Source of the DNA: Pelotomaculum sp.
GTDB taxonomy: Bacteria; Bacillota; Desulfotomaculia; Desulfotomaculales; Pelotomaculaceae
Assembly (NCBI GenBank): GCA_003489345.1
Contig: DNIT01000019.1
Coordinates: 1 to 10,306, forward strand
DNA: 10,306 nt
Direction of reading: 5' to 3'
The notes under the pieces were generated by a model. It had not been told where the DNA came from. It searched no databases and worked only from the letters and a program-made list of their open reading frames with translations. The stretch's first letter is position 1. Each line of letters starts with the position of its first letter. The position numbers and the translations under genes were made by a program. Of this stretch, positions 1 through 7,281 are shown one piece after another.

Positions 1-50
1 CTAGTATAGTATAAGAAACCAAAGGGATTAAAGCTGACTAGAGAACTAGA

Positions 51-92
51 GGCCAAGGGAAAGCTCCGGAAGGAACTCCCGGGCCTTTTTTT
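51..92 (+). terminator. Intrinsic terminator-like hairpin 1 with GGAA tetraloop
   Basis: Seen directly: GGCC (51-54) pairs with GGCC (82-85), GGGA (57-60) with TCCC (77-80), and TCC (65-67) with GGA (72-74) around a GGAA tetraloop (68-71). Seven T follow at 86-92. An AAGC bulge on the 5' side and an AC bulge on the 3' side interrupt the stem. It probably ends a transcript entering from upstream. It shares its architecture with the hairpin at 162-206, so a regulatory role for the pair is possible. Bases 1-50 show no gene or other signal I can support. Confidence 0.7.
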
Positions 93-116
93 ATTAGAAG
101 TGTTCTTGTCCCCAAT

Positions 117-144
117 TTGATATTCGTTATGTATTTTAAATAAT
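117..144 (+). promoter_or_regulatory. Candidate sigma-A-type promoter for the transporter operon
   Basis: TTGATA at 117-122 (5 of 6 to the -35 consensus) lies 16 bases before AATAAT at 139-144 (5 of 6 to the -10 consensus), in AT-rich sequence between the two hairpins. Transcription would start near 151, so the hairpin with a T tract at 162-206 would lie inside the 5' leader. The spacing is one base under the ideal 17, and AT-rich DNA gives chance matches. Confidence 0.4.
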
Positions 145-161
145 AAGCTTACTGGTCAACT

Positions 162-206
162 GGAGGCTGAGGTATTCCGCAAGGAAACTATCTTGGCCAT
201 TTTTTT
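162..206 (+). terminator. Terminator-like hairpin 2, possible attenuator upstream of the transporter
   Basis: Seen directly: a 10-bp stem, GGCTGAGGTA (165-174) with TATCTTGGCC (189-198), counting G-U pairs. It is topped by TTCC (175-178)/GGAA (183-186) around a GCAA tetraloop (179-182), with an AC bulge at 187-188 and a T tract at 200-206. It ends about 50 bases before the Shine-Dalgarno of the first permease and follows a candidate promoter, which fits a leader attenuator. It matches no riboswitch class I can name. A plain second terminator is the simpler alternative. Confidence 0.6.
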
Positions 207-223
207 ACTTAAAATTTCAAATA

Positions 224-1123
224 GTGATAGTTTCTTTTCATAAAAAGCTTTTAACAGAGGAGGTGAAGAACATTATTCCAAGAGAGGCAAGTCGTTTTTC
301 AGCAAATGATATGTCGGAGATTAGCTTATTGCCAGTAAATGGGATAGCTGGAACTGCCAAAAAAAGGATAATTAGTGTATTTGAAAAATCTATAGCGATA
401 TTGTCCGTCGTTTTTTTATGGCAATTATTGCCTAGTTATGGTTTTGTTGATACTTTTCTATTGCCGCCTTTTATTACAGTGCTTGAGGAAACTTGGCAGC
501 TATTTTTAACCGGTGAAATGTTCGAACATTTAGCCGCTAGCCTTACGCGTTCTTGCATTGGGTTCACTATTGCCATAGGGTTTTCTATTCCCATGGGTTT
601 TTTGATGGGTTGGTTTAAACGTTGCGAACACATAGCAGACCCATTACTCCAGGCAGGGCGAAATACTTCAACTTTAGCCCTTTACCCGGTATTTATGCTT
701 ATTTTTGGAATAGGTGAAGTTGCCAAAGTAGCTATTATTGTATGGGGGACCATATGGCCTACGTTGCTTAACACAATAAGTGGCGTGAAAAATGTTGACC
801 CCCATTTGGTCAAACAAGCTCGGTCAATGGGGATATCAAAATTTGCATTTTTTTTAAAAGTTGTTTTTCCCGCAGCTTTACCTCCGATAGTAACAGGATT
901 AAGGCTCAGTGCATCTACTGCTCTATTGATATTGGTGGCAGCTGAAATGATTGGCGCCAATAAAGGGCTGGGCTTTATGATTTTTTATTATCAGGCTAAA
1001 TATGCAATACCATTGATGTTTGGAGGCATTCTTGTTATAGCGGTATTAGGGTCTATTGTTAATTATTTGCTGGTTCGTTTGGAAAAACGCGTTACGTTTT
1101 GGCGGGAAGATGTTGTCAAATAA
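224..1123 (+). CDS. ABC transporter permease, nitrate/sulfonate/taurine type (SsuC/TauC-like)
   Basis: Inner-membrane permease of the binding-protein-dependent importer superfamily that moves nitrate, sulfonates, taurine or related small molecules. The protein is mostly hydrophobic, with about six membrane segments. It carries the cytoplasmic EAA-type loop for ATPase contact at residues 198-220 (QARSMGIS...FPAALP; numbering from the GTG at 224). It is clearly paralogous to the permease at 2211-2993; both share the pattern LWxLLP near the N-terminus, the RNTxTLAxYPxF region, the ARSMGIS loop and AAEMIGANKGLG near the C-terminus. The start is uncertain: GTG 224 lacks a Shine-Dalgarno, ATG 311 has none at the right distance, and the best site (257-266) points to ATT 272. 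The first 30 or so residues from GTG 224 have no counterpart in the second permease. The gene ends 23 bases before the binding protein, so co-transcription is likely. The substrate cannot be read from the sequence. Confidence 0.9.
   Translation: MIVSFHKKLLTEEVKNIIPREASRFSANDMSEISLLPVNGIAGTAKKRIISVFEKSIAILSVVFLWQLLPSYGFVDTFLLPPFITVLEETWQLFLTGEMFEHLAASLTRSCIGFTIAIGFSIPMGFLMGWFKRCEHIADPLLQAGRNTSTLALYPVFMLIFGIGEVAKVAIIVWGTIWPTLLNTISGVKNVDPHLVKQARSMGISKFAFFLKVVFPAALPPIVTGLRLSASTALLILVAAEMIGANKGLGFMIFYYQAKYAIPLMFGGILVIAVLGSIVNYLLVRLEKRVTFWREDVVK
257..266 (+). promoter_or_regulatory. Very strong Shine-Dalgarno inside the 5' end of the permease reading frame
   Basis: GAGGAGGTGA is a near-perfect anti-Shine-Dalgarno match. 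The only codon at normal distance is ATT at 272 (5 bases after the site) or ATT at 275. No ATG, GTG or TTG occurs in frame between the site and ATG 311. The site therefore argues for a rare ATT start, or for a sequence difference at this point. The upstream GTG at 224 has no visible ribosome-binding site. Confidence 0.5.
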
Positions 1124-1146
1124 AAATGTTAGGGAGCGTGATTGTT

Positions 1147-2166
1147 TTGAAGAAGTTGTTAGTAGTTAAAATTGTAGCTGTATGCTTAATATTTATTGTT
1201 TTGGTTTTTATTAATGGCTGCTCAAATGGCAAGACGACAGGTACAGCAGGTACTGGGACGGATGCCGCCCCGTTTGTAATAAAGCACTGGCATAGTACTA
1301 GCCAAACAACTCCACAATATTTTTGGATTGCCCACGAATTGGGTTTTGACGCTGAAGAAAACTTGAATTTTGTAGATGTGGGAGCTTTGCCTGCTACCGA
1401 AGTTTTAGCAGCCACAGTTGCTGGCACGATTGATGTGGGAGGGTTACACATTAATAGAACAGTAGCTGGCATTGCTGCAGGTGCTAAAGTTAAATGCGTG
1501 GTAGCAAATACGGAGACCACGCAAGAGTATCCGCATATGGTATTTATCACCAAAGAAACCAGCCCCATCAATACTGCTCAGGATTTCAAAGGCATAAAAT
1601 TAGGATTAACAAATTATGGCGGATGCCATGAGGGGATACCCAATGCATGGTTGTTAAAAAATGGCATAAGCGACCCCAAAAATTTTTACGAAGTCGTTGT
1701 ATTCCCTTCAGAGGCCAAAGCAGTGCAAGCACTTGAACAAGGAGATGTTGATGCAGTAGGGTTTCATAAAGATCCTGAGTGGGTAAAGGATCGAGGCGGC
1801 TTAAAAATAATTTTTACAGACTATGATGTATGGGAAAGTCTAGGCGGAGCTACTCCGTTTTACTTTACAGAAAAATTCATTGAAGAACATCCCGATGAGG
1901 TCAGGCGTTTCGTCAAAGTTATGGCCAAAACGAACAATTGGATTAACGAAAACCTTGATCAAGCAAGAGAAATCACTGCTAGAATCGCGAATGTTGATGT
2001 TAAAAGTATTGGAAAAGTATACTATACTCCCGATGGTGTTATAGATCCGGAAACGATTCAGGTATGGATCGATTTGCTGATTGAAGCTGGAGAAATTAAA
2101 CCGGGCTCAGTAAACCGAGAGCAAATGTATACCAATGAATTTAATGAACTAGCCAAAAAGTCTTGA
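1147..2166 (+). CDS. ABC transporter substrate-binding lipoprotein (SsuA/TauA/NMT1-like)
   Basis: Extracellular, membrane-anchored binding protein that captures the substrate for the flanking permeases. I chose TTG 1147 because GGAG (1133-1136) lies 10 bases upstream and because it yields a typical lipoprotein signal: KK, a hydrophobic core, then a lipobox-like INGC with the lipidated cysteine at residue 25. A longer reading from TTG 1099 or ATG 1126 would put non-signal residues in front. The mature part is a periplasmic-binding-protein fold of the SsuA/NMT1 family: FWIAHELGFDAEE near the N-terminus, then DVGGLHINRTVAGIAAGAKV, the hinge-region segment with FKGIKLGL, and VQALEQGDVDAV. About 339 residues is normal for the family. 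The segment LTNYGGCHEG, with a cysteine, sits where family members often contact ligand, but I cannot assign specificity. It stands between two permease genes, so it very probably serves both. Confidence 0.92.
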   Translation: MKKLLVVKIVAVCLIFIVLVFINGCSNGKTTGTAGTGTDAAPFVIKHWHSTSQTTPQYFWIAHELGFDAEENLNFVDVGALPATEVLAATVAGTIDVGGLHINRTVAGIAAGAKVKCVVANTETTQEYPHMVFITKETSPINTAQDFKGIKLGLTNYGGCHEGIPNAWLLKNGISDPKNFYEVVVFPSEAKAVQALEQGDVDAVGFHKDPEWVKDRGGLKIIFTDYDVWESLGGATPFYFTEKFIEEHPDEVRRFVKVMAKTNNWINENLDQAREITARIANVDVKSIGKVYYTPDGVIDPETIQVWIDLLIEAGEIKPGSVNREQMYTNEFNELAKKS

Positions 2167-2210
2167 ACAAGTGCGATCTTTTATTTTTTGGGGACAACGA
2201 GGTTAAATCA

Positions 2211-2993
2211 ATGTTAAAGAACATGATGAAACAGTTGGGAACAGGTTTGGAATCAATAAGCGCGGTTTTGGGTGTATTATTCCTTTGGGAATTATTGCCG
2301 AGGCTGGGCTTAGTAAGCATTAAAGTGCTGCCGCCTTTTAGTGTCGTGTTCAGTAAATTTATAGAAATGGTCATTTCCGGCGAGCTGTTGAGCCATACAG
2401 CGATCAGTCTGGAAAGGGCTTTTGGCGGGTTCATTGTTTCTGTAATCGTAGCTATACCTTTGGGTTTTTTATTAGGATGGTCGCAGCGGGCGGAGCGAAT
2501 CATAGACCCTCTGGGGCAACTTTGCCGGAATACGGCAACCCTTGCTATGTACCCATTGTTCATACTGATTTTCGGGTTGGGGGAATTAGCCAAAGTGGCT
2601 ATTATTTTCTGGGGTGCGGTATGGCCGATACTTCTGAATACTATCGAAGGTGTGCGGACTGTTGACCCTTTGCTGGTCAAATCTGCTAGATCCATGGGGA
2701 TATCGAAGTTAGCGCTTTTTGTAAAAGTCATTCTTCCTATGGCATTCCCATTGATGTTTACTGGCATCCGCTTAGCTGCCTCCCGTGCAGTAATAATCTT
2801 AGTGGCGGCGGAAATGATTGGTGCTAATAAAGGTTTGGGGTATTTGGTCTTCCATACAGAAGCCCATTACATGATCAGTGAAATGTATTCTGCCATAATC
2901 ATGCTCATCATTTTAGGCGTGTTAATTAATTATACTCTGGTGGCTTGCGAAAAAAGAATCAACCACTGGAAAGAACAGATTACTGAGGTATAA
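2211..2993 (+). CDS. Second ABC transporter permease, paralogue of the first (SsuC/TauC-like)
   Basis: Inner-membrane permease of the same family as the gene at 224-1123, about 260 residues. ATG 2211 is preferred because GAGG at 2199-2202 lies 8 bases upstream. The reading frame is open back to TTG 2163, but that extension overlaps the end of the binding-protein gene and adds residues unlike a permease N-terminus. The EAA-type loop is at residues 158-180 (SARSMGIS...LPMAFP), followed by the AAEMIGANKGLGY segment shared with the first permease. Six or so hydrophobic segments are evident. Two unlike permeases around one binding protein suggest a heterodimeric membrane channel, or two alternative channels; the sequence cannot decide. 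No ATP-binding subunit is encoded in the window, and the next gene is the activase fusion 40 bases downstream, so the ATPase must come from elsewhere. Confidence 0.92.
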   Translation: MLKNMMKQLGTGLESISAVLGVLFLWELLPRLGLVSIKVLPPFSVVFSKFIEMVISGELLSHTAISLERAFGGFIVSVIVAIPLGFLLGWSQRAERIIDPLGQLCRNTATLAMYPLFILIFGLGELAKVAIIFWGAVWPILLNTIEGVRTVDPLLVKSARSMGISKLALFVKVILPMAFPLMFTGIRLAASRAVIILVAAEMIGANKGLGYLVFHTEAHYMISEMYSAIIMLIILGVLINYTLVACEKRINHWKEQITEV

Positions 2994-3033
2994 AGTCGAG
3001 AAGGTATATCGAAGAAAAATGAGGTGATTTTAC

Positions 3034-5058
3034 GTGTATTTGCGAGACATTATTGAACAAAACCTGGTAGCAGGGTTACAGGGCCCCAGAGTATTGGGCA
3101 TCGATATTGGTTCCCGGACGGGAAAAGCAGTTCTTATCGATGGCGAACAGTATTTCACGGCTATGAGCCCTACGGGGATAGAAATGCAGGAAACAGCTGA
3201 CGAACTTTTGGATGAAATTTTGGAAAAATCAGGGCTACAGCGCTCAGATATAGACTATGTGGTGGGAACCGGATACGGCAGAATAGCATTGAATTTTGAT
3301 GATATCCCTACCCGAGTTGTAACCGAAATATCTTGCCATTCTATGGGCTATCATTATCTGCATCCTCAAACCAAAACTATTATTGATATTGGAGGGCAGG
3401 ATTCAAAAGCCATCAAAGTAGATCCGGAAACTGGTAAAGTGGTTGAGTTTGTCATGAATGACAAATGTGCGGCCGGAACCGGTCGTTTCCTGGAACGTAT
3501 AGCAAATTTGCTGGATCTGAGCATTGATGAATTGGGCAGCGAAGCAGTGAAATCGACAGACCCTATCTTAATAAGCAGCCAGTGCGTCGTTTTTGCCGAA
3601 TCAGAAGCCATATCCCTGCGGGCGAAAGGTGAAGCCCGGGAAGATATTGCCGCCGGCATTCATTTTGCTACTGCCCGCCGGGTCTGCAGCCAGCTCAAAC
3701 GGGTTGGTTTGGAGCCGGATCTTGGTTTTTCGGGCGGGGTCTCTAACAACGTGGGTATGAAGAAAGCTCTAGAGGAATTATTAGAAGCGCCGATTGTCGA
3801 TGTCAAACTGGATACTATTTTTGCCGGGGCCCTGGGAGCGGCAATATATGCCCGGGAATTCCATGTATCCGCAGCGGAATCGCCGAAAACGGAGGATGAT
3901 CTGTTTTCTCTTGACTTGACCGATTTGGAGAACCGGATAGCAAAACGTCAGGAGGCAATAATCAATGGCTCCGGTGATAAGAAAAAGATAGGCTATCTCT
4001 GCAACTATACGCCACCTGAATTGCTAAACGCAGTTGGAGCTGATGCAATCAGGATGTTTAAAGCCGGCAGTACCCAGGAGGTCGCCAGTGGCGAACAAAT
4101 AACGCAGAGCGTATATTGCGATTTTAGCAAAAGCATTTTAGGCACTTTTGCAGAAAAAGATCCCCTCTACACCGCGCTAGATAAAGTTTATACCTTTTAT
4201 ACTTGCGATTGCATCAAAATGGTGGGCGAAGCGATTGGGGACTTTTTTACCCCCTCGGATGTTTTCAATTTGCCTAGGCTCCGCCATAATGTAATTTCAC
4301 AGGATTTCTACCGGGATGAGATTCTTTATTATAAGCAAGATTTAGAGAAATTTTGCGGGCGTGAGATTACCACTGAGGAAGTGCGAAAGCAAATAAAGCT
4401 GTTTAACCAGATCCGTTTGACTTTGCAAAAAATATCGGAATTACGAAAGCGAGACAACCCGCCATTAACCGGAGCCGATTTCTTGGAATTGGTCAAAGGC
4501 TATTATTACTTGCCGCCGGAAGAACTGCTGGAACTGTACCAGGGGATATATGCCAAACTGTCGCAGGTCCCGGATCAAGGGGAAAGGAAAATCCGATTGA
4601 TGATGTCAGGCGGGATTGTGGCTGATGGCGACCGCCGGTTATTGGAATTGGTTGAGCAAGATATTGGTGCCCGGGTAGTGGTGGAAGACCACTGCACTGG
4701 TTTTAGAAGCATTGATTATCTGATCAGCGAAGAGGAAGATCCCTATCAAGCATTGGCTTATGGTTATCTCCAGAAACAACCCTGCGCACGAATGAAACCA
4801 TTGCAGGAACGGTTGGACTTATCTGGGCGGTTGGCTTTGGATTATAAGGTGGATGGGGTTTTGTTCGTCTATCTCAAGTTTTGTCCTTGCTATGGCCAGA
4901 CCAAACATGATTTTTTCAGGCATTATCAAAAACTGGGTCTGCCAATATTGGAGGTTCCCATCGACTATTCCAGAAGCGACCAAGGCCAGTTAAAAACCAG
5001 GCTAGAAGCATTTATTGAAGTGCTAGGTGAAAGAGGGGTAAAAGCAAGTGCAATTTGA
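3034..5058 (+). CDS. HgdC/BadF-type ATPase activase fused to a 2-hydroxyacyl-CoA dehydratase-like domain
   Basis: A 674-residue two-part redox protein. The GTG start is supported by GAGGTGA at 3021-3027, 6 bases upstream. Residues 1 to about 280 are an ASKHA-fold activase: phosphate loop GIDIGSRTGKAVL (from residue 22), VGTGYGRIAL, second phosphate motif DIGGQDSKAI, NDKCAAGTGRFLE with Cys145, SSQCVVFAESE with Cys184, and the adenosine-site motif SGGVSNN. Cys145 and Cys184 are 39 residues apart, as are HgdC Cys127 and Cys166, which bridge a [4Fe-4S] cluster between two subunits. Residues from about 315 to the end resemble HgdA/HgdB/BcrC: YLCNYTPPELL (Cys323), Cys362, Cys391 and Cys393 (TCDC), DHCTGFR (Cys554), KFCPC (Cys617, Cys619), and a terminal GQLKTRLEAF. 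In the known families the activase hydrolyses ATP to push one low-potential electron into the dehydratase; here donor and acceptor are joined. It overlaps the next gene by 11 bases. The substrate is unknown. Confidence 0.9.
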   Translation: MYLRDIIEQNLVAGLQGPRVLGIDIGSRTGKAVLIDGEQYFTAMSPTGIEMQETADELLDEILEKSGLQRSDIDYVVGTGYGRIALNFDDIPTRVVTEISCHSMGYHYLHPQTKTIIDIGGQDSKAIKVDPETGKVVEFVMNDKCAAGTGRFLERIANLLDLSIDELGSEAVKSTDPILISSQCVVFAESEAISLRAKGEAREDIAAGIHFATARRVCSQLKRVGLEPDLGFSGGVSNNVGMKKALEELLEAPIVDVKLDTIFAGALGAAIYAREFHVSAAESPKTEDDLFSLDLTDLENRIAKRQEAIINGSGDKKKIGYLCNYTPPELLNAVGADAIRMFKAGSTQEVASGEQITQSVYCDFSKSILGTFAEKDPLYTALDKVYTFYTCDCIKMVGEAIGDFFTPSDVFNLPRLRHNVISQDFYRDEILYYKQDLEKFCGREITTEEVRKQIKLFNQIRLTLQKISELRKRDNPPLTGADFLELVKGYYYLPPEELLELYQGIYAKLSQVPDQGERKIRLMMSGGIVADGDRRLLELVEQDIGARVVVEDHCTGFRSIDYLISEEEDPYQALAYGYLQKQPCARMKPLQERLDLSGRLALDYKVDGVLFVYLKFCPCYGQTKHDFFRHYQKLGLPILEVPIDYSRSDQGQLKTRLEAFIEVLGERGVKASAI

Positions 5059-6268
5059 AGATGTAAAAAATGCGCGCGATTATATCGTATACAGCCAAGG
5101 CATGCATAGCTACTCCAAGGCAATCACAAAGATGATGGATCTCTATCTTTCTTATGTCCCTTATGTGGAAAGAGCGCACCAAGAGGGAAAGAAAGCTATA
5201 TTTTGTTCGGCTCTTTACCCCACTACCTGGGAGGCGCCTCTTCTGTACGCGTTGGATACGATTCCCTATGCCACTGGGGAGATAGGCCGTTTAAGCGACT
5301 TTAGAGTTATGCAGATTGCCGAAGATTATTACCAATTTCCCATTGAAACTTGCTCCATGGTCAAATGTCTGGTTGGCCAGTGGCATATACGAAAGGACGA
5401 TCCTGGGGCGGTAAAGCGTATCTTGGGAGTGAGCTCAGGCTGCGAACCCTTTAATATGGCTTGGGAGACCATGAAAATGCAAGGGTTTGACGTCCATAAT
5501 CCCGATGTAATTTACCGGGCAAAGGGCGTAGATGGAGAACGGTTGGAGAACCTGATAAAGTTTTTTATTAGACAGTTGTATAGAACCATTGAATGGGTAT
5601 CCGGTAGCAGAGAATTCGATGAAGAAAAGCTCCGTTTGGAGATCCAGCGCAAAAACCGATTGTTGGAAAAGATGCGCAAGGTTTTGGAGCTAAGGTTGAA
5701 ACGCCCTTATTATATCCGTAGCTTGCCTACCATATTGATATTAAATAGTGGTGTAGCCAATTATTTTGCCAGGCCGGAGGAATTTGAGGCAACTTTGGAT
5801 TTGCTAATAGAGGAACTGGAAAACATACCGGTGGATGAAGAAGAAAATAAAAAGGTTATTCCCCTGCTCTGGGTGGGGACCACCGCGCAAGAATTTGGCA
5901 TCTACGAAGCGATTGATCAGGCCGGGGGGGCCCTTTTGGGGTTCCGCAGTTCCCCTAATAAGCTATTCCGGGAAGATGTGCCTCCGCTAGAAGCGATAGC
6001 CTATTACTTATATGATAACCAGCGCGCCGGTGCCGAGATCTATATGCGTAGATTTCTCGATGAGGAATTAGGGCGGATCAATGCTCGAGGTATGATCCTG
6101 TATGGGATTATTGGCTGCTCTTATAACAGCGTTGAGCGGGAAATGCATCGAAATTACTTCCACCAGAAAGGTATTCCCAGCATCAACCTTGAAGGCGCCT
6201 TTCAGTTAGGAGGGCCTACAGGGCAAGTCCTTACCCGAGTCAAGGCTTTCACAGAAATGTTGTCCTAA
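5048..6268 (+). CDS. 2-hydroxyacyl-CoA dehydratase / double-cubane-like Fe-S subunit (HgdB/BcrC/DCCP-like)
   Basis: A 406-residue cytoplasmic Fe-S protein of the HgdB/FldB/BcrC superfamily, which also includes the double-cubane cluster proteins (DCCP). GTG 5048 lies inside the end of the fusion gene, with AGAGGGG at 5032-5038 nine bases upstream, so translation is probably coupled. Family signs: FCSALYPTTWEAPLLYAL near the N-terminus, where HgdB-type proteins have Cys-x-Tyr-x-Pro-x-Glu, a central helical stretch, GVSSGCEP, and a C-terminal GQVLTRVKAFTE. There are only five cysteines: Cys53, Cys102, Cys107 (TCSMVKC), Cys132 and Cys357 (IIGCSYN). Canonical dehydratase subunits use three cysteines for a [4Fe-4S] cluster, so the Cys-x4-Cys pair is notable. 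It probably pairs with the dehydratase-like half of the fusion as an HgdA/HgdB-style heterodimer. Dehydration, reduction of a CoA ester, or reduction of a small molecule all remain possible. Confidence 0.85.
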   Translation: MQFEDVKNARDYIVYSQGMHSYSKAITKMMDLYLSYVPYVERAHQEGKKAIFCSALYPTTWEAPLLYALDTIPYATGEIGRLSDFRVMQIAEDYYQFPIETCSMVKCLVGQWHIRKDDPGAVKRILGVSSGCEPFNMAWETMKMQGFDVHNPDVIYRAKGVDGERLENLIKFFIRQLYRTIEWVSGSREFDEEKLRLEIQRKNRLLEKMRKVLELRLKRPYYIRSLPTILILNSGVANYFARPEEFEATLDLLIEELENIPVDEEENKKVIPLLWVGTTAQEFGIYEAIDQAGGALLGFRSSPNKLFREDVPPLEAIAYYLYDNQRAGAEIYMRRFLDEELGRINARGMILYGIIGCSYNSVEREMHRNYFHQKGIPSINLEGAFQLGGPTGQVLTRVKAFTEMLS

Positions 6269-6296
6269 ATGACTAATGAAAGAAAGGTGAAAACAA

Positions 6297-7169
6297 GTGA
6301 AAACATATGCCGAGGTTTTTGATGAAGGACTTAAGTCTGAATGGCAAAATGAAGCGGTGCTGGGTATTGACATAGGATCGCGGACAGGTAAAGCAGTCTT
6401 GCTGGCGGAAGGGATGGTCTATACAGCTATTGTCCCTACCGGGGTCTATTCGCAAGAAACCGCTGACCGCTTGTATAAAAAATTGCTTAAAGAATCGGGA
6501 ATCGAATTGCCGGAAATCAAATATATCGTAGGCACCGGCTACGGCCGTATTGCTCTGAATTTTGGTCAAACGCCCCTTAAAATAATAACAGAAATATCGT
6601 GCCACGCTATGGGCGCTCATTATTTAGATGCTGATGTTCAGACCATTGTAGATATTGGTGGACAGGATTCCAAAGCTATCAGAGTAAATCCCAGGAACGG
6701 TAAAGTTGTGGAATTCATAATGAATGACAAATGCGCTGCCGGGACCGGTATATTTTTAGAAAAGGCAGCTCTTCTACTGGGTTTAAGTGTAGAGCAATTT
6801 GGCCCGGAAGCCCTAAAGTCTGACCAACCTGCCGATGTTAGCAGCCAATGCGTAGTTTTTGCTGAATCGGAAGTAATTTCTTTGAAGGCCAAGGGCGTCC
6901 AGCGGGCGGACATAGCGGCCGGAATTCATCTGGCCACTGCTCGCCGCGTAAAAAATCTACTCAACCGTATTGGTCTGCAACCGAATCTTATTTTTACCGG
7001 AGGCGTATCTAAAAACCAGGGCATGAAGAAATCCCTTGAAGAACTCCTCAGACACCCAATTGCTGAGGTAAAGCTGGACACTATTTACGCGGGGGCTTTG
7101 GGAGCTGCTATACTGGCCCAAAAAAGTCTGCGGGAAGAGACCGGGCTTACGAGTAGAAGTGTTTCTTAA
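6297..7169 (+). CDS. Stand-alone HgdC/BadF-type ATPase activase
   Basis: A 290-residue ATP-dependent electron activator, close to the usual activase size (about 260-290). GTG 6297 is supported by AAAGGTGA at 6283-6290, 6 bases upstream. Motifs in order: GIDIGSRTGKAVL, VGTGYGRIAL, DIGGQDSKAI, NDKCAAGTGIFLE with Cys146, SSQCVVFAESEVIS with Cys185, and TGGVSKNQGMKKSLEELL. The two cysteines are 39 residues apart, as expected for a [4Fe-4S] cluster shared by a homodimer. It is a clear paralogue of the activase half of the protein at 3034-5058, and the two genes flank the dehydratase-like subunit. Having both a fused and a free activase suggests two acceptors: the free one could serve the 5048-6268 product, or, more speculatively, the downstream nitrogenase-like pair. 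It is the last gene before a terminator at 7200-7243. Confidence 0.92.
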   Translation: MKTYAEVFDEGLKSEWQNEAVLGIDIGSRTGKAVLLAEGMVYTAIVPTGVYSQETADRLYKKLLKESGIELPEIKYIVGTGYGRIALNFGQTPLKIITEISCHAMGAHYLDADVQTIVDIGGQDSKAIRVNPRNGKVVEFIMNDKCAAGTGIFLEKAALLLGLSVEQFGPEALKSDQPADVSSQCVVFAESEVISLKAKGVQRADIAAGIHLATARRVKNLLNRIGLQPNLIFTGGVSKNQGMKKSLEELLRHPIAEVKLDTIYAGALGAAILAQKSLREETGLTSRSVS

Positions 7170-7199
7170 TAGATCAAATTCCATGTATGGTTTCCCAGT

Positions 7200-7243
7200 G
7201 CGCAGAGGAGACTTCATAAAATATCATCCCATCTGCGCTTTTT
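7200..7243 (+). terminator. Intrinsic terminator after the activase gene
   Basis: Seen directly: GCGCAGA (7200-7206) is perfectly complementary to TCTGCGC (7232-7238), and five T follow at 7239-7243. The loop is long (25 bases), with possible short inner pairing (GGA/TCC). It lies 31 bases after the activase stop. It probably ends or weakens transcription of the transporter-activase operon, so the nitrogenase-like genes may have their own promoter. I could not identify that promoter with confidence. Confidence 0.7.
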
Positions 7244-7281
7244 CTCCAAACAATGAGGTGGTTGTGAAATTCCTCGATCCT

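Noticed and set aside
51..206. Guanidine (ykkC or mini-ykkC), SAM, TPP or cobalamin riboswitch
   Set aside because: Two hairpins before an SsuA-type transporter recall mini-ykkC, but the loops are GGAA and GCAA, not ACGR, and none of the conserved cores of the other classes is present.
2477..2665. Open frame on the + strand inside the second permease
   Set aside because: It lies wholly within a well-supported permease gene in another frame and the peptide has no recognisable features.
5048..5058. Frameshift joining the fusion gene and the dehydratase-like subunit
   Set aside because: Both proteins have complete family-type ends and the second has its own Shine-Dalgarno, so the 11-base overlap looks like ordinary translational coupling.
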